Assembly (NCBI GenBank): GCA_016490735.1
Contig: JAEMWC010000014.1
Span: 2,120,001 to 2,184,000 of the forward strand
Direction of reading: 5' to 3'
DNA length: 64,000 bases
From: Pachyseris speciosa
Taxonomy: Eukaryota > Cnidaria > Anthozoa > Scleractinia > Pachyseridae
Position numbers and translations under genes: made by a program
In this document: positions 26,901 to 34,900 of the stretch, piece after piece
How positions within the stretch are numbered: the stretch's first letter is position 1
Layout: each line of letters begins with the position of its first letter
The notes under the pieces: model-generated
What the model saw: the letters and a program-made list of their open reading frames with translations, nothing else
Told to the model about the DNA's origin: nothing
Database searches by the model: none

Positions 26901-29900
26901 TTTATGTACATAGATTCCTTAAGCTTAACTTGAAATCTAGTAACCACAGGGTCTAAAACTTTGAAACAAGCTGGTGAGCAAGAGCTACGACAAGACTCTG
27001 AACTCTGTAAATGTTTAAAGACATGAGAGGATCTGTCCAATGATAAGTGCTCGTGGATGCGTGTAGAGAAATGTCGGCTAGTTTCACCGATGTAGCAAGC
27101 ATTACAACTTGCACAGGAAAATTTATACACAACGCGCGTATGGAGCCTATCATGGAGTGGATCTTTGACGTTAAACAAGTTCTTAATTTTAAAGGTAGAG
27201 AAAACAAGTTTGATGTCCATAGGTTTGCAAAATTGATTAACAAGTTTACGCACCTTATGCTGTGCTATACCTGAGAAGCGGCCAATGTAAGGTATCTTAC
27301 TATTGCAATACTATTTAACAATTAGATTATGAGCTCAGGATTTCTATCATATAATAGCTTATGAGGGCGCAGCCTGAATTAGCTATCAAGCATAGAAATT
27401 GAGAGTGAATAATCTTATATTGTTTTTGTATTAATCTACTAGCCGTTCAAAACTACGGTAAACAAGTAAATTATCTACATGTAAATCCTCATTGCAGACT
27501 CTTTGAAAACACAAAGAAGTGGCTGCCATTTTGTTGACAACCACTACTCACAATCTACATGTACAACAGAATAAATAGTGAGTAGCTTAGTCAATATGAG
27601 AACAGAATTCCTGATAGAACCCTAGTTGATTTATACCAATAAGTGGTACAGTGTATGTCATGGAATACTGTATCCCATGAGTAACTTATATTTTGCTTTG
27701 GTGTACACACAAGTCTTAAACTAAAAGTATTATGCCACAGAAAATACTTAGGCCCACATAATCTATCAGTACAACAAAATCCTAATACAGGGTGGGAAGG
27801 TTGGGTAGGATACCAGGTGATTAAAAGAGGCTTTCATACATTCTGACTGGCAGTGTTTTCTTTATCATGGTGTAAACATACATGTAGATACACAGTAAAG
27901 TCAATTCACCTTAGTGCCTGGAGGAGTTGTGACCTTTAGGGATGGAATCAGTTGGTATTCCATTCCAAACACAGTCTGTGTTCCATCAGTCAGTTCAAAC
28001 AATAACATTCTACCGGCTTTGATTTTTGGCTCTGAAGGCTAGAGAAATACAGTGATTTACAACAATAAATTAATTGATAAAATGGAACTGAAAATATTGT
28101 ACAGTAGATCTGTCCACAGTTGCTGAAAGAAGATACATGTACATGAACAACGCTATTGAGCAGACAAAAAGGCATGAGTTGCAGTACCGTTGATCTGGAG
28201 CTGGTTCCTGAAAGGTGTAATAACTCTATTCCAGGGATAAATCTGCCTTATTCCAGGAATACCTTTAGGAATAAGGCAGATTTATCCCTGGAATAGAGTT
28301 ATTACACCTTTCAGGAACCGGCCCTTGCTGGATAGCGATTTATCCATAAATAAAACTTAGCTGCTCTTTGAACAACTGGGGCTTGGTACATGTATAAGAT
28401 AAACAACTTTTAGTCAAAACGCCTTAATGTGGTGAAGACAAAATTAATGAAGTAGGTAGGAGGCTAAGGGACCCAGTTCATGCTTTAATCACAGCATGCA
28501 ACTGTATACAGTTGGATCCCTATTAAGTGGCCACTGATTAAACTCTTACCCCATATTAGGTGGCTAGTAATCAAAGTCCCAACCAGGGTTCTTCTATTGT
28601 TTTCTACCTGTCAGGGTGTTCATTAGGCTTCGGAGATTGGAGAATTCTCCTGCTAAATTTTGCTTGCTCCCTGAAAGAGCTTTGCCCTTTCATAATAATT
28701 CTCCTGTTACTTTACACTATTCTCCTGTTACTACAATTCTTAATGAAAACCCTGCCTCTATTAAGCGGCCACTATCCATTTCCCTGAGGGTGGCCACTTA
28801 ATAGGGGTTGAACTGTAGTGACAGGTTTTTACATCATTATCAGTGTGGGCAAGAATCCTTTTGCTTTTCTGTTCAATGTGATGTTACAACCAGTATTTGA
28901 CAATGGTACATCAGAAAAAACACAAATTCTTTGGCATTGTTTTGGTAGGAAAGGGAGGAGAATTCACCGCTGATTGATTTATGAATAGTTCCAGATTTAA
29001 GGTTTAGCTAAGAAGAAACATCCTACAATGGAGGGGGTGAATGCAACAAGCCTGGAACAAAACTTTGCAATGACATCATTTCTCATTACATTCGTTTTCC
29101 AGTTCAACTCTTCTGGATCATCTTGGCCTTTCATTTTTTGGATCTGGGAATATGCTGACTCTCCAACATTCAGGACATAGTTAATCTGAAATGTGTAAAA
29201 CAAAGTACCATATTTAAAGGAGCATGGTCACAATATTTTGGGTCATTATTACAAAGATAAAAAAAAGGAATTAAAATAATGCGAAACAGTGAAATAACAA
29301 ATTTTCAGGGAAGACAAGCACCAAAGCAACAAGAATAAATTCAAATATGGTAAGGATGGTGAAGGATGGAGAAGATTGAAAGGGATTAAAAATTATGTTT
29401 TTGAAAAATTTAGCCTAAAATTTTCAAAAAGGTAATTTGTAATCCATTTCAATCTTTCCATCCTTCGCCATCCTTGCCATGTTTGCATTTACAGTACAGC
29501 TCGCAGATAAGCGAACCAAAATAATTTATACACAAAAAACGCGCATACACAGTGCGCATAGACAAGTCAAAAACAACCACTTCGATAACAAAATTCAACA
29601 TTTAAGACAGGGCATTTTGCCGTTTCAATCGTCTATGTGCGACTTGTAGAACCAGCAATATCAAAATTTTGTTTGCTGTGATGGCACAATTATTCACGCT
29701 CGCCAGCTCGCGATGGAAACACTAATTAGAAACTTTGCTTTCAAAGAAACAACTCGTGAATAAACGGCACATCACAAGCACTTCGATAACGAAATTCAGC
29801 GTTTAAGATAGAATATTTTGCCGTTTCAATCGTCCATGTGCGCGAGATGTCACATTTTTGTTTGTTGTGATGGCACAATTATTCACGCTCGCCGGCACAC

Positions 29901-31803
29901 AGACGTCTTTGAGATCATGCAGATTTTTTGCTTCTCGGCGGCTGCTATTAATTCTTTTGTTTCCGAAAACAATTACACAAAAAGAGAACTTATGGTTATG
30001 AATAACAAAGGCCAGACGCGTATAGGATATGCAATTTTAGACGCGTCAAAAAAAATTTGTATACGCAAAAAACGCGCGTATATTTTGCGTCTGCGTAGTT
30101 CACTTATCTCCGAGCTGTACTGTATTCTTGTCTTTTTGGTGCTTATCTTCCCTGGAAATTTGTTATTTCACTGTGTTGCATTAGTTGATTGAATTTTTTT
30201 ATCTCTCTAACAATGACCCAAATATCATGACCGTGCTCCTTTAAAATGTGTCCAAGAATTAAGGTGGTAAAATTCAAGTCCTGTTTCTTTGCCAACTTGT
30301 TTTGACCTTAAAGCCTTTCATTTCTATACCTGCCTTATATGGCCTATATGGGGAACGTGTCACTGGATAGGGTATGGTTTTTTTTTGCCCCTCTACCCTG
30401 AACAGGGTATATAAATTCAAGCAAGTCTGTCCTAATCAGGGTCTGGACCTGTCGTAGACAATGTATGGCTGCAAGACTGCTGTTGAGTATTTAAAAATCT
30501 GAACTCGGATTTACATTTATCTGTATTTATTTAACATGTCACCAGTCAAAACAAGATTGTTTTCAGGACTAGATATTAGTGCTACTATTTTTAAAATAGA
30601 AGGCATTGTCCTACTCAGGGTAGGTATTTAAGGTTATTTTTGACCTAAGCAGGGCTAGCCTCCTTCGCAGACGTCTTTGGGCTCGTCACGCATTCCTTGC
30701 CCACCAACGTCTGCTGAACTAAACTACCACTTCCGTTCACGGCGGTTAGCCAATCATAGTTCGTTTTCCAATTTATGGAAAGTAGGACTTCGACCCCTGG
30801 ATTATTTTCACAGACGATGCACGTGAATCAGGTGTCGATTTTCATTCTTACGCAGCTCATTATTGGTTTCTTCAAAACAAAGGCTAACCGCTGATGAACG
30901 GAAGTGGCAGTTCAGTTCAGCAGACGTGCGTGGGCAAGGAACGTGTGACGAGCCCAAAGATGTCTGCGAAGGAGGCTAAAGCAGGGCCAGAGTTTCAAAC
31001 CCCCAGTGGCACCCCTAGACCCAAGCATGAGTCAAGCAGTCCCTCCCCCTGGGATCAAGGTCCCCTTCTGTTTAGTCCCCACTATTGTATCACCTCCACT
31101 CTCTCTCTCCCTCCCATTGTCATAAGTGATGACACCATTAAAATAACATCACTCCACTAAAGTAATGACATGCCATTTAGGCCATTCCCATGAAGTGGCT
31201 CGTTCTCTAACGTCCAGCCAACCCAAACATATGCATTTCAGCTTCATTGTGGATGAAGATTGTGCAACATTTCCTTTGATCTCTGTTCCCTTTTCTCAGG
31301 TGTCTATTAGTTTTATAGCTGTTCCGTAGTATTTATATTTTTATGAAATGCAAGTATAGTGGATATTTTACAATGATAGCATTGTAAAGGTTCCAACCAC
31401 ACAGTTAGCAAACTGACCAGCCTGGCTCTACCAGCCGAAGAGGTCGATAGGAAACGAAACACTTCAAGGGATGGCCTTAAACCTGAAGGTTGAAATATCC
31501 CTCTAGTTTGCAGACATCCGCGTTACCAAGTCCTTCTGGCAGGCGAGGAGCACTGGATTCTTGAATATCAGCCATAAGCCACTGCTCATACACTAAATCA
31601 TTCAACTGGAGGGACGTCAACTGCCTTTCCTGTAATGAGTTTTAAGCAGTTTGTACTGATCAGTCACTGATTTAAAACTGTGAAATTGAAAAACGGTTTT
31701 AACAAACCTCGTTGTCCTCCTTCACAAAATTTATGCAGGCTTCTAGCCATTCATTTTGAGTGTAAATATGGCGAGATTCAAGCCATTGGCGAACAGCCGC
31801 CAT
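18753..31803 (-). CDS. RMI1: RMI1, RecQ-mediated genome instability protein 1 (10 exons, last one tentative)
   Basis: RMI1 is the OB-fold scaffold that binds TOP3A, BLM and RMI2 and promotes double Holliday junction dissolution in the nucleus. Exons (minus strand, 5' to 3'): 31708-31803, 31483-31629, 29090-29185, 27910-28038, 25874-26004, 24643-25664, 23037-23131, 21673-21783, 20681-20722, tentatively 18753-19013. Splice phases agree at all nine supported exons, giving 623 codons; human RMI1 has about 625 residues. The N-terminal helical segment (NEWLEACINFVKEDN) and first OB fold (GRMLLFELTDGTQTVFGMEY, CRLGALLLTSSNVKVLGG) are clear. Exon 6 encodes a long acidic, Ser/Asn-rich, probably disordered linker with a poly-Asp run. 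Exons 7-9 encode the C-terminal OB fold (FMYLSEVV, NWNVIVKLNDGTDAVDADL) that binds RMI2. The start codon sits in a GCCGCCATTTTG context. The donor of exon 3 (AAT/GTAATG) is weak. Confidence 0.88.
19105..19287. mobile_element. Palindromic MITE in RMI1 intron
   Basis: Near-palindromic element: GACCCTATGCAAAAATGGCT at the left against AGCCATTTTTGCATAGGGTC at the right, flanked by TA, with a second inner pair around CAAAATAGCCTCACT and AGTGAGGCTGTTTTG. Confidence 0.75.
19293..19572. mobile_element. TA-flanked MITE
   Basis: Inverted ends CTGTAAAAGCTCTATTA and TAATAGAGCTTTTACAG with TA on both sides. The interior is rich in CCCCCC/GGGG stretches. Short, no ORF; a Tc1/mariner-like non-autonomous element is likely from the TA target. 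Confidence 0.75.
19575..20434. mobile_element. TA-flanked element abutting the previous one
   Basis: Inverted ends CCGTATTTTCCCGTGTATAA and TTATACACGCGAAAATATGG. The left TA (19573-19574) is shared with the neighbouring MITE, so one element probably inserted at the edge of the other. 860 bp, no coding capacity seen. Confidence 0.7.
20840..21090 (-). repeat. tRNA-derived SINE-like repeat
   Basis: On the minus strand TTGCTCAGTTTGTAGAGCAC (A box and D arm) is followed about 30 bp later by GGGCATGGGTTTGACCTCC (B-box-like), the layout of a tRNA-derived SINE head. The ORF at 20743-21123 on the minus strand crosses this repeat and RMI1 exon 9 and is not a separate gene. Confidence 0.5.
21250..21620. 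mobile_element. Inverted-repeat element in RMI1 intron 8
   Basis: The left end GGGCCATGTTCTAAACGAGT ... GGGCCTGGGAA pairs with the right end TTCCCAGGCCCTTACTCGTT ... GCCC. No ORF with homology. Confidence 0.65.
21893..22418. mobile_element. Possible TTAA-flanked element
   Basis: AGTGCACCTAACCCC at the left and GAAAGTGCCCT at the right are both bordered by TTAA (21889-21892 and 22419-22422). The inverted match is short and imperfect. Confidence 0.35.
22621..22815 (+). repeat. SINE-like repeat, tRNA-Leu-like head
   Basis: Begins with GGCGGGGTGGCCAAGCAGTT, similar to a class II tRNA A box, and ends in a tail containing AAATAAAGG. The body carries CTATAAATACTGCCAAGG. It lies in RMI1 intron 7. 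Confidence 0.45.
23754..23933. repeat. Fold-back repeat, about 80-bp arms, ribozyme-like loop
   Basis: Two arms (AAATTTGGTTTATCAACAGA ... GATTAGCTGACATTTCG and its inverted partner CGAAATGTCAGCTAATC ... ACCAAATTTTCG) face each other with only a few differences, separated by about 18 bp. The spacer with the start of the right arm forms the CTGACGA - A - GGGC/GCTC stem - GAAATGTC motif described under findings. It is probably two Penelope-type ends joined head to head. Confidence 0.7.
23830..23857 (+). ncRNA. Hammerhead-like motif in fold-back
   Basis: CTGACGA, one extra A, a 4-bp stem GGGC/GCTC closing a TAAC loop, then GAAATGTC. Three bases on each side (GCT/AGC) can form a short stem I. The extra A before stem II departs from the canonical core, so ribozyme activity is only a hypothesis. 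Confidence 0.35.
24181..24480 (+). repeat. tRNA-derived SINE
   Basis: The head has an A box (TTATCTCAGTTGGTGGAG) and a B box (GCAGGTTCAAACCCC) about 35 bp apart, followed by a body with GACCTCACACACATCTCAGG and a CTAAGAGCCTCTGTTGG-like end. It sits in RMI1 intron 6. Confidence 0.6.
26040..26425. repeat. Dispersed repeat with TACCCTTT-type phrases and C-run
   Basis: Several short phrases recur inside (ACCCTTTCGTATACTTT, CCTACCCTTTCATATGCC, GGTTCCCCTTTCGTATAC), followed by a C-rich tract at about 26393-26415. No ORF or end structure defined. It is in RMI1 intron 4. Confidence 0.45.
26840..27302 (-). pseudogene. Penelope-like element fragment, GIY-YIG endonuclease region
   Basis: The open frame encodes the end of a Penelope-type reverse transcriptase (IPYIGRFSGIAQHKVRKLV) followed by a GIY-YIG nuclease core (VVYKFSCASCNACYIGETSR, then a conserved Arg and HEHL). 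GIY-YIG nucleases nick target DNA during integration of these elements. The catalytic-domain polymerase part is absent, so this is a 3' remnant. It sits in RMI1 intron 4, co-oriented with RMI1. Confidence 0.75.
28200..28325. repeat. Long near-perfect palindrome
   Basis: GAGCTGGTTCCTGAAAGGTG through CCTTATTCCAGGAAT is mirrored by ATTCC-AAGG through CACCTTTCAGGAACCGGC. Arms of about 58 bp with a spacer of a few bases. Probably a small fold-back transposon; no flanking duplication defined. Confidence 0.8.
28509..28815. mobile_element. TA-flanked MITE (Tc1/pogo-like)
   Basis: CAGTTGGATCCCTATTAAGT and ACTTAATAGGGGTTGAACTG form the ends, with TA duplicated on both sides (28507-28508, 28816-28817). 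Short internal AAGTGGCCACT repeats. Ends starting CAGT at a TA target fit the Tc1/mariner-pogo group. Confidence 0.75.
29218..30240. mobile_element. TTAA-flanked non-autonomous transposon with nested inverted repeat
   Basis: Outer inverted repeats of about 110 bp (AGGAGCATGGTCACAATATT against ATATCATGACCGTGCTCCT) are bordered by TTAA at 29214-29217 and 30241-30244. Inside, a second pair (TACAGTACAGCTCGCAGATA, 29490, and TATCTCCGAGCTGTACTGTA, about 30125) delimits an inner 630-bp segment with two direct copies of a CACTTCGATAACGAAATTCA-type block. The nested ends suggest one element within another. No transposase. Confidence 0.75.
30330..30655. repeat. Dispersed repeat with CAGGGTA phrases
   Basis: Phrases such as CCTGAACAGGGTATATAA and CTACTCAGGGTAGGTATTTA lie in inverted and direct order. 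Boundaries undefined. Confidence 0.35.
30656..30979. mobile_element. MITE with about 100-bp inverted repeats
   Basis: AGCCTCCTTCGCAGACGTCT ... GAACTAAACTACCACTTCCGT mirrors ACGGAAGTGGCAGTTCAGTT ... AGATGTCTGCGAAGGAGGCT. The centre is only about 90 bp. It is in RMI1 intron 2. Confidence 0.8.
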
Positions 31804-31959
31804 TTTGAAAGTCAGCGCGGGAAATTCGACGCATGCGCCCTAATATGTTAGTGACGTCTTGGGGCGGCCATATTGTTGATGGCAACTAGAAACACTGAAC
31901 CTTTTTGTTGCTGTTGATGTGAAAATTTGTTTTTTGCCAGACGTCAAGAACCAGACAAA
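31804..31959. promoter_or_regulatory. Bidirectional promoter between RMI1 and IFT88
   Basis: The two start codons are 156 bp apart on opposite strands. The interval is GC-richer than its surroundings and lacks a TATA box. It holds GCGCGGGAAA (31815-31824; E2F-like), GCATGCGC (31831-31838; NRF1-like core), GTGACGTC (31851-31858; CRE-like) and GCGGCCATATTG (YY1-like). The GCCGCCATTTTG around the RMI1 ATG is also YY1-like. Motif names rest on known consensus sequences; use in vivo is inference. Confidence 0.7.
31879..31886 (+). promoter_or_regulatory. RFX X-box half-site upstream of IFT88
   Basis: ATGGCAAC is the complete right half and centre of the palindromic X-box that RFX factors bind at ciliary genes. 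It lies 74 bp upstream of the IFT88 ATG, within the usual X-box distance. The left half (TTGTTG) is degenerate. Confidence 0.45.
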
Positions 31960-34900
31960 ATGATGCAGTCAGTGCATCTCGTTGGTGAGGATGAAGATGA
32001 CCTCTATAGTGGTTTTAACGAGTATAATCCGGCTTTTGACACAGAGGTGAGTCAGCCGTTTTGTTTTTAAAGATCGTGAAAAACAGTTCAATGCGTGTCC
32101 TCCTTCTTTCTGGACACACGAAAGAAGTATGCGGGGCATAACAGTATTTGTTTTACTGAACGTACCGTGTATAACCTGGGCTAAGGTGGATTCAAATAAA
32201 GGGGCACCTAACGTTTAATAGTTTAATGTATATACGTACCGTCCCCAAAAAGACCAAAAGCTCTGTTGTGAGACAACATGAGCTTAATTTTTGCAGACTA
32301 CTGGTGTGTTTTAAAAGGATCGAACAGCGTTCTGGCAGTTTGATCAACAATGTTGGCATTGCAGTGACATCTGCTCGCTGTTGTTATTGTCATTCATAAT
32401 ATGCACACACAAAGGAACGAAACTGTAACAATGTACAGCTTCAAAGGTGTTACCTTTGTGACGAATACTCGTGCATGTTGTCAAATACCGTCGTTAGGCT
32501 TTGACTATTCGTGGTATGTCTCACCTCTGTGTTAGAATAATTATGATCGTGTGTATAAAGGTTAGTCAACTATTGCATTAAAAAGTTCAGCTTTTGGTTG
32601 CTGCTTGTTACGATGTGAGTTGTCCGTTTACTGTACCGTTCGTTTCATGGTGTCAGGTTACCGAACCTACGTAACTGTTTTTTGCTGAAATGCCGGGAGG
32701 CGGAGGAGCTGAGCAGTCTTCGAGTTCGTCTTCAGATATTTTGAGCGCGAGAAGTGCAGCTTTATTTGCCTTTCCACCGCCAGCACCGCTTGATATCCAT
32801 AATTCAAACGCGGCAGAAAAGTGGAAGGAATTTGAGCAAGCATGGAGAAATTATTCGGTAGCTATGAAATTGCATCAGGAACCCGAGACCGTACAAATTG
32901 CGACGTTGTTGACGGTGATCGGAGCCGAAGCTAGAAAAGTTTTCTCGACGTTTACGTTTGTCGATGATAACCATGACAGAATACAGCCGGTGTTAGAGAG
33001 TTTTGCTGCTTATTGCCAGCCACTGAAGAATGTTCCTTTTGAAAGACACAAGTTTTACTCTAGATTGCAAGAAGTGGGAGGATCGTATGACCATTATCGG
33101 ACAGTCTTACGACAATTGGCTGATCGATGTGAATTTGAAACCATTACGGCGGATCAAATTTTACGGGACAAGCTTGTTTTCGGGATTCAGGATTCAAAGG
33201 TACGAGAGAGATTGCTCCGCGAAAAGAACTTGTCACTGCAGAAAACTGATGAAATTTGTCGGGCGCACGAGACAATGATTCAACAGATGAAAGTCGTTGG
33301 AGGTGCCAGCATTGGTGATACAGATCTGAGCGATGTAAATGCCTTTTCTAAGAAGCCTAAAGGAGGGAAAAAGTGGCGTGGTCGATTCCCCAGAGGCTCC
33401 CGAGTGAAAACGTGTGATTTCTGCGGGCGTATGCATGATGTGTGAAAACTGTCCAGCATTTGGGAAAAGATGTAAAAAGTGTAACAAGCAAAACCATTTC
33501 GCGAACGTGTGTTTCGGATCAGTGCCTAAACCATCGCAGCGAGGCAGTCGTGTCCATTATGTGGAGGACGATTTTTCAGACGAAGTTTTTGGCGTACAGG
33601 AAATTTCAGCGGTGACTTTGGATGATTCGCAGCTTGTGACATTAAAATTGGAGTCAGGAAATTACCTTCGCTTTCAGCCGGACACTGGAGCGCAATGTAA
33701 CGTGGTCCCTTTGCATTTATATAAGAAAGCGACAAGAGACTTTAATTTACTTAACGTGACCCCTGTAAGCACGGCGATTATTTCGTATGGTGGAACATCG
33801 ATTCCTATCCTTGGTAGAGTTCGTTTGAGAGTTTGGCGTGGAGATTTCAGATGTCTTCTTGACTGCAATCTGGTGGACAGCAAGAGAGTCAGGCCTGTAC
33901 TTGGAAGGAAAGCTTGTCTTGGAATGAAAATCATCAAGTACTTGGACAATGATCAGCTGAATCATCCCCAGACTTCTGATGGTGACGTGTATGCACATGA
34001 TGTGCCTGTTTTGTCCGCTGCCGAGCCTGCTTTGTCCGCTGACCAGTTGGTCAAGAAATTTCCTCGTGTTTTCGGTAATGGAGTTGGTAAACTTCCTGGT
34101 GAATATCACATGGAGCTGGATGGAACTGTGAAGCCAGTTCAACACCCTCCTCGCCGGGTACCAGTTGCTATCCGTGAACGTCTACGTGAGGCTTTAGAAG
34201 ATTTGGAGAGCAGAGAAATTGTAGCTTGTGTGACAACGCCCACACCTTGGATTAGTTCAATGGTAGTTGTGCCAAAGCCAAATGGTGCCCTACGCATTTG
34301 TTTGGACCCTAAGGATCTCAATCGTGCTCTGCAACGAGAGAATTATCCTTTGCCTACCATCAAAGAAGTTGCTTCTAGACTCCATGGTGCCAAACTGTTT
34401 ACTGTGCTTGATGTTGCCTGTGGGTTCTGGCACGTTGTTCTTGACGAGCAGTCATCGTTCCTAACTACTTTTAACACGCTGTTTGGTCGTTATCGGTGGA
34501 AAAGGATGCCCTTTGGAATTAAGTCTGCACCTGAAATTTTTCAACGCAAGATGCACAAATTGGTCGAGGGACTGAATGGAGTTGAAGTCGTAGCAGATGA
34601 CTTTGTTGTTGTTGGCTATTGAGATTCAATGCAAGAAGCTTCAATTGATCACGACAAGAGTCTTTCAGCGTTCCTTCAGAGATGTGAAGAGCGTGGAATT
34701 CATTTAAACGGTGACAAGTTGCAGCTCAGGCTGAGAGAAGTTCCGTTTATCGGTCATGTGGCAACCAGTGAAGGTCTTCGAGCAGATCCAGTGAAAGTTC
34801 GAGCCATACGTGAAATGCCCCGACCTGAGAATGTTGCTGGTGTGCAGCATATCCTGGGAATGGTCCAGTACCTCAGCAAATTTCTGCCCCGATTGTCAGA

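Noticed and set aside
31427..31475. Another ribozyme-like GAAAC motif near the RMI1 exon 2 donor
   Set aside because: GAAAC is present but no CTGAYGA box or stem II stands at the right distance.
33526..34321. Minus-strand ORFs inside the Gypsy pol region
   Set aside because: They are antisense shadows of the protease and RT frames.
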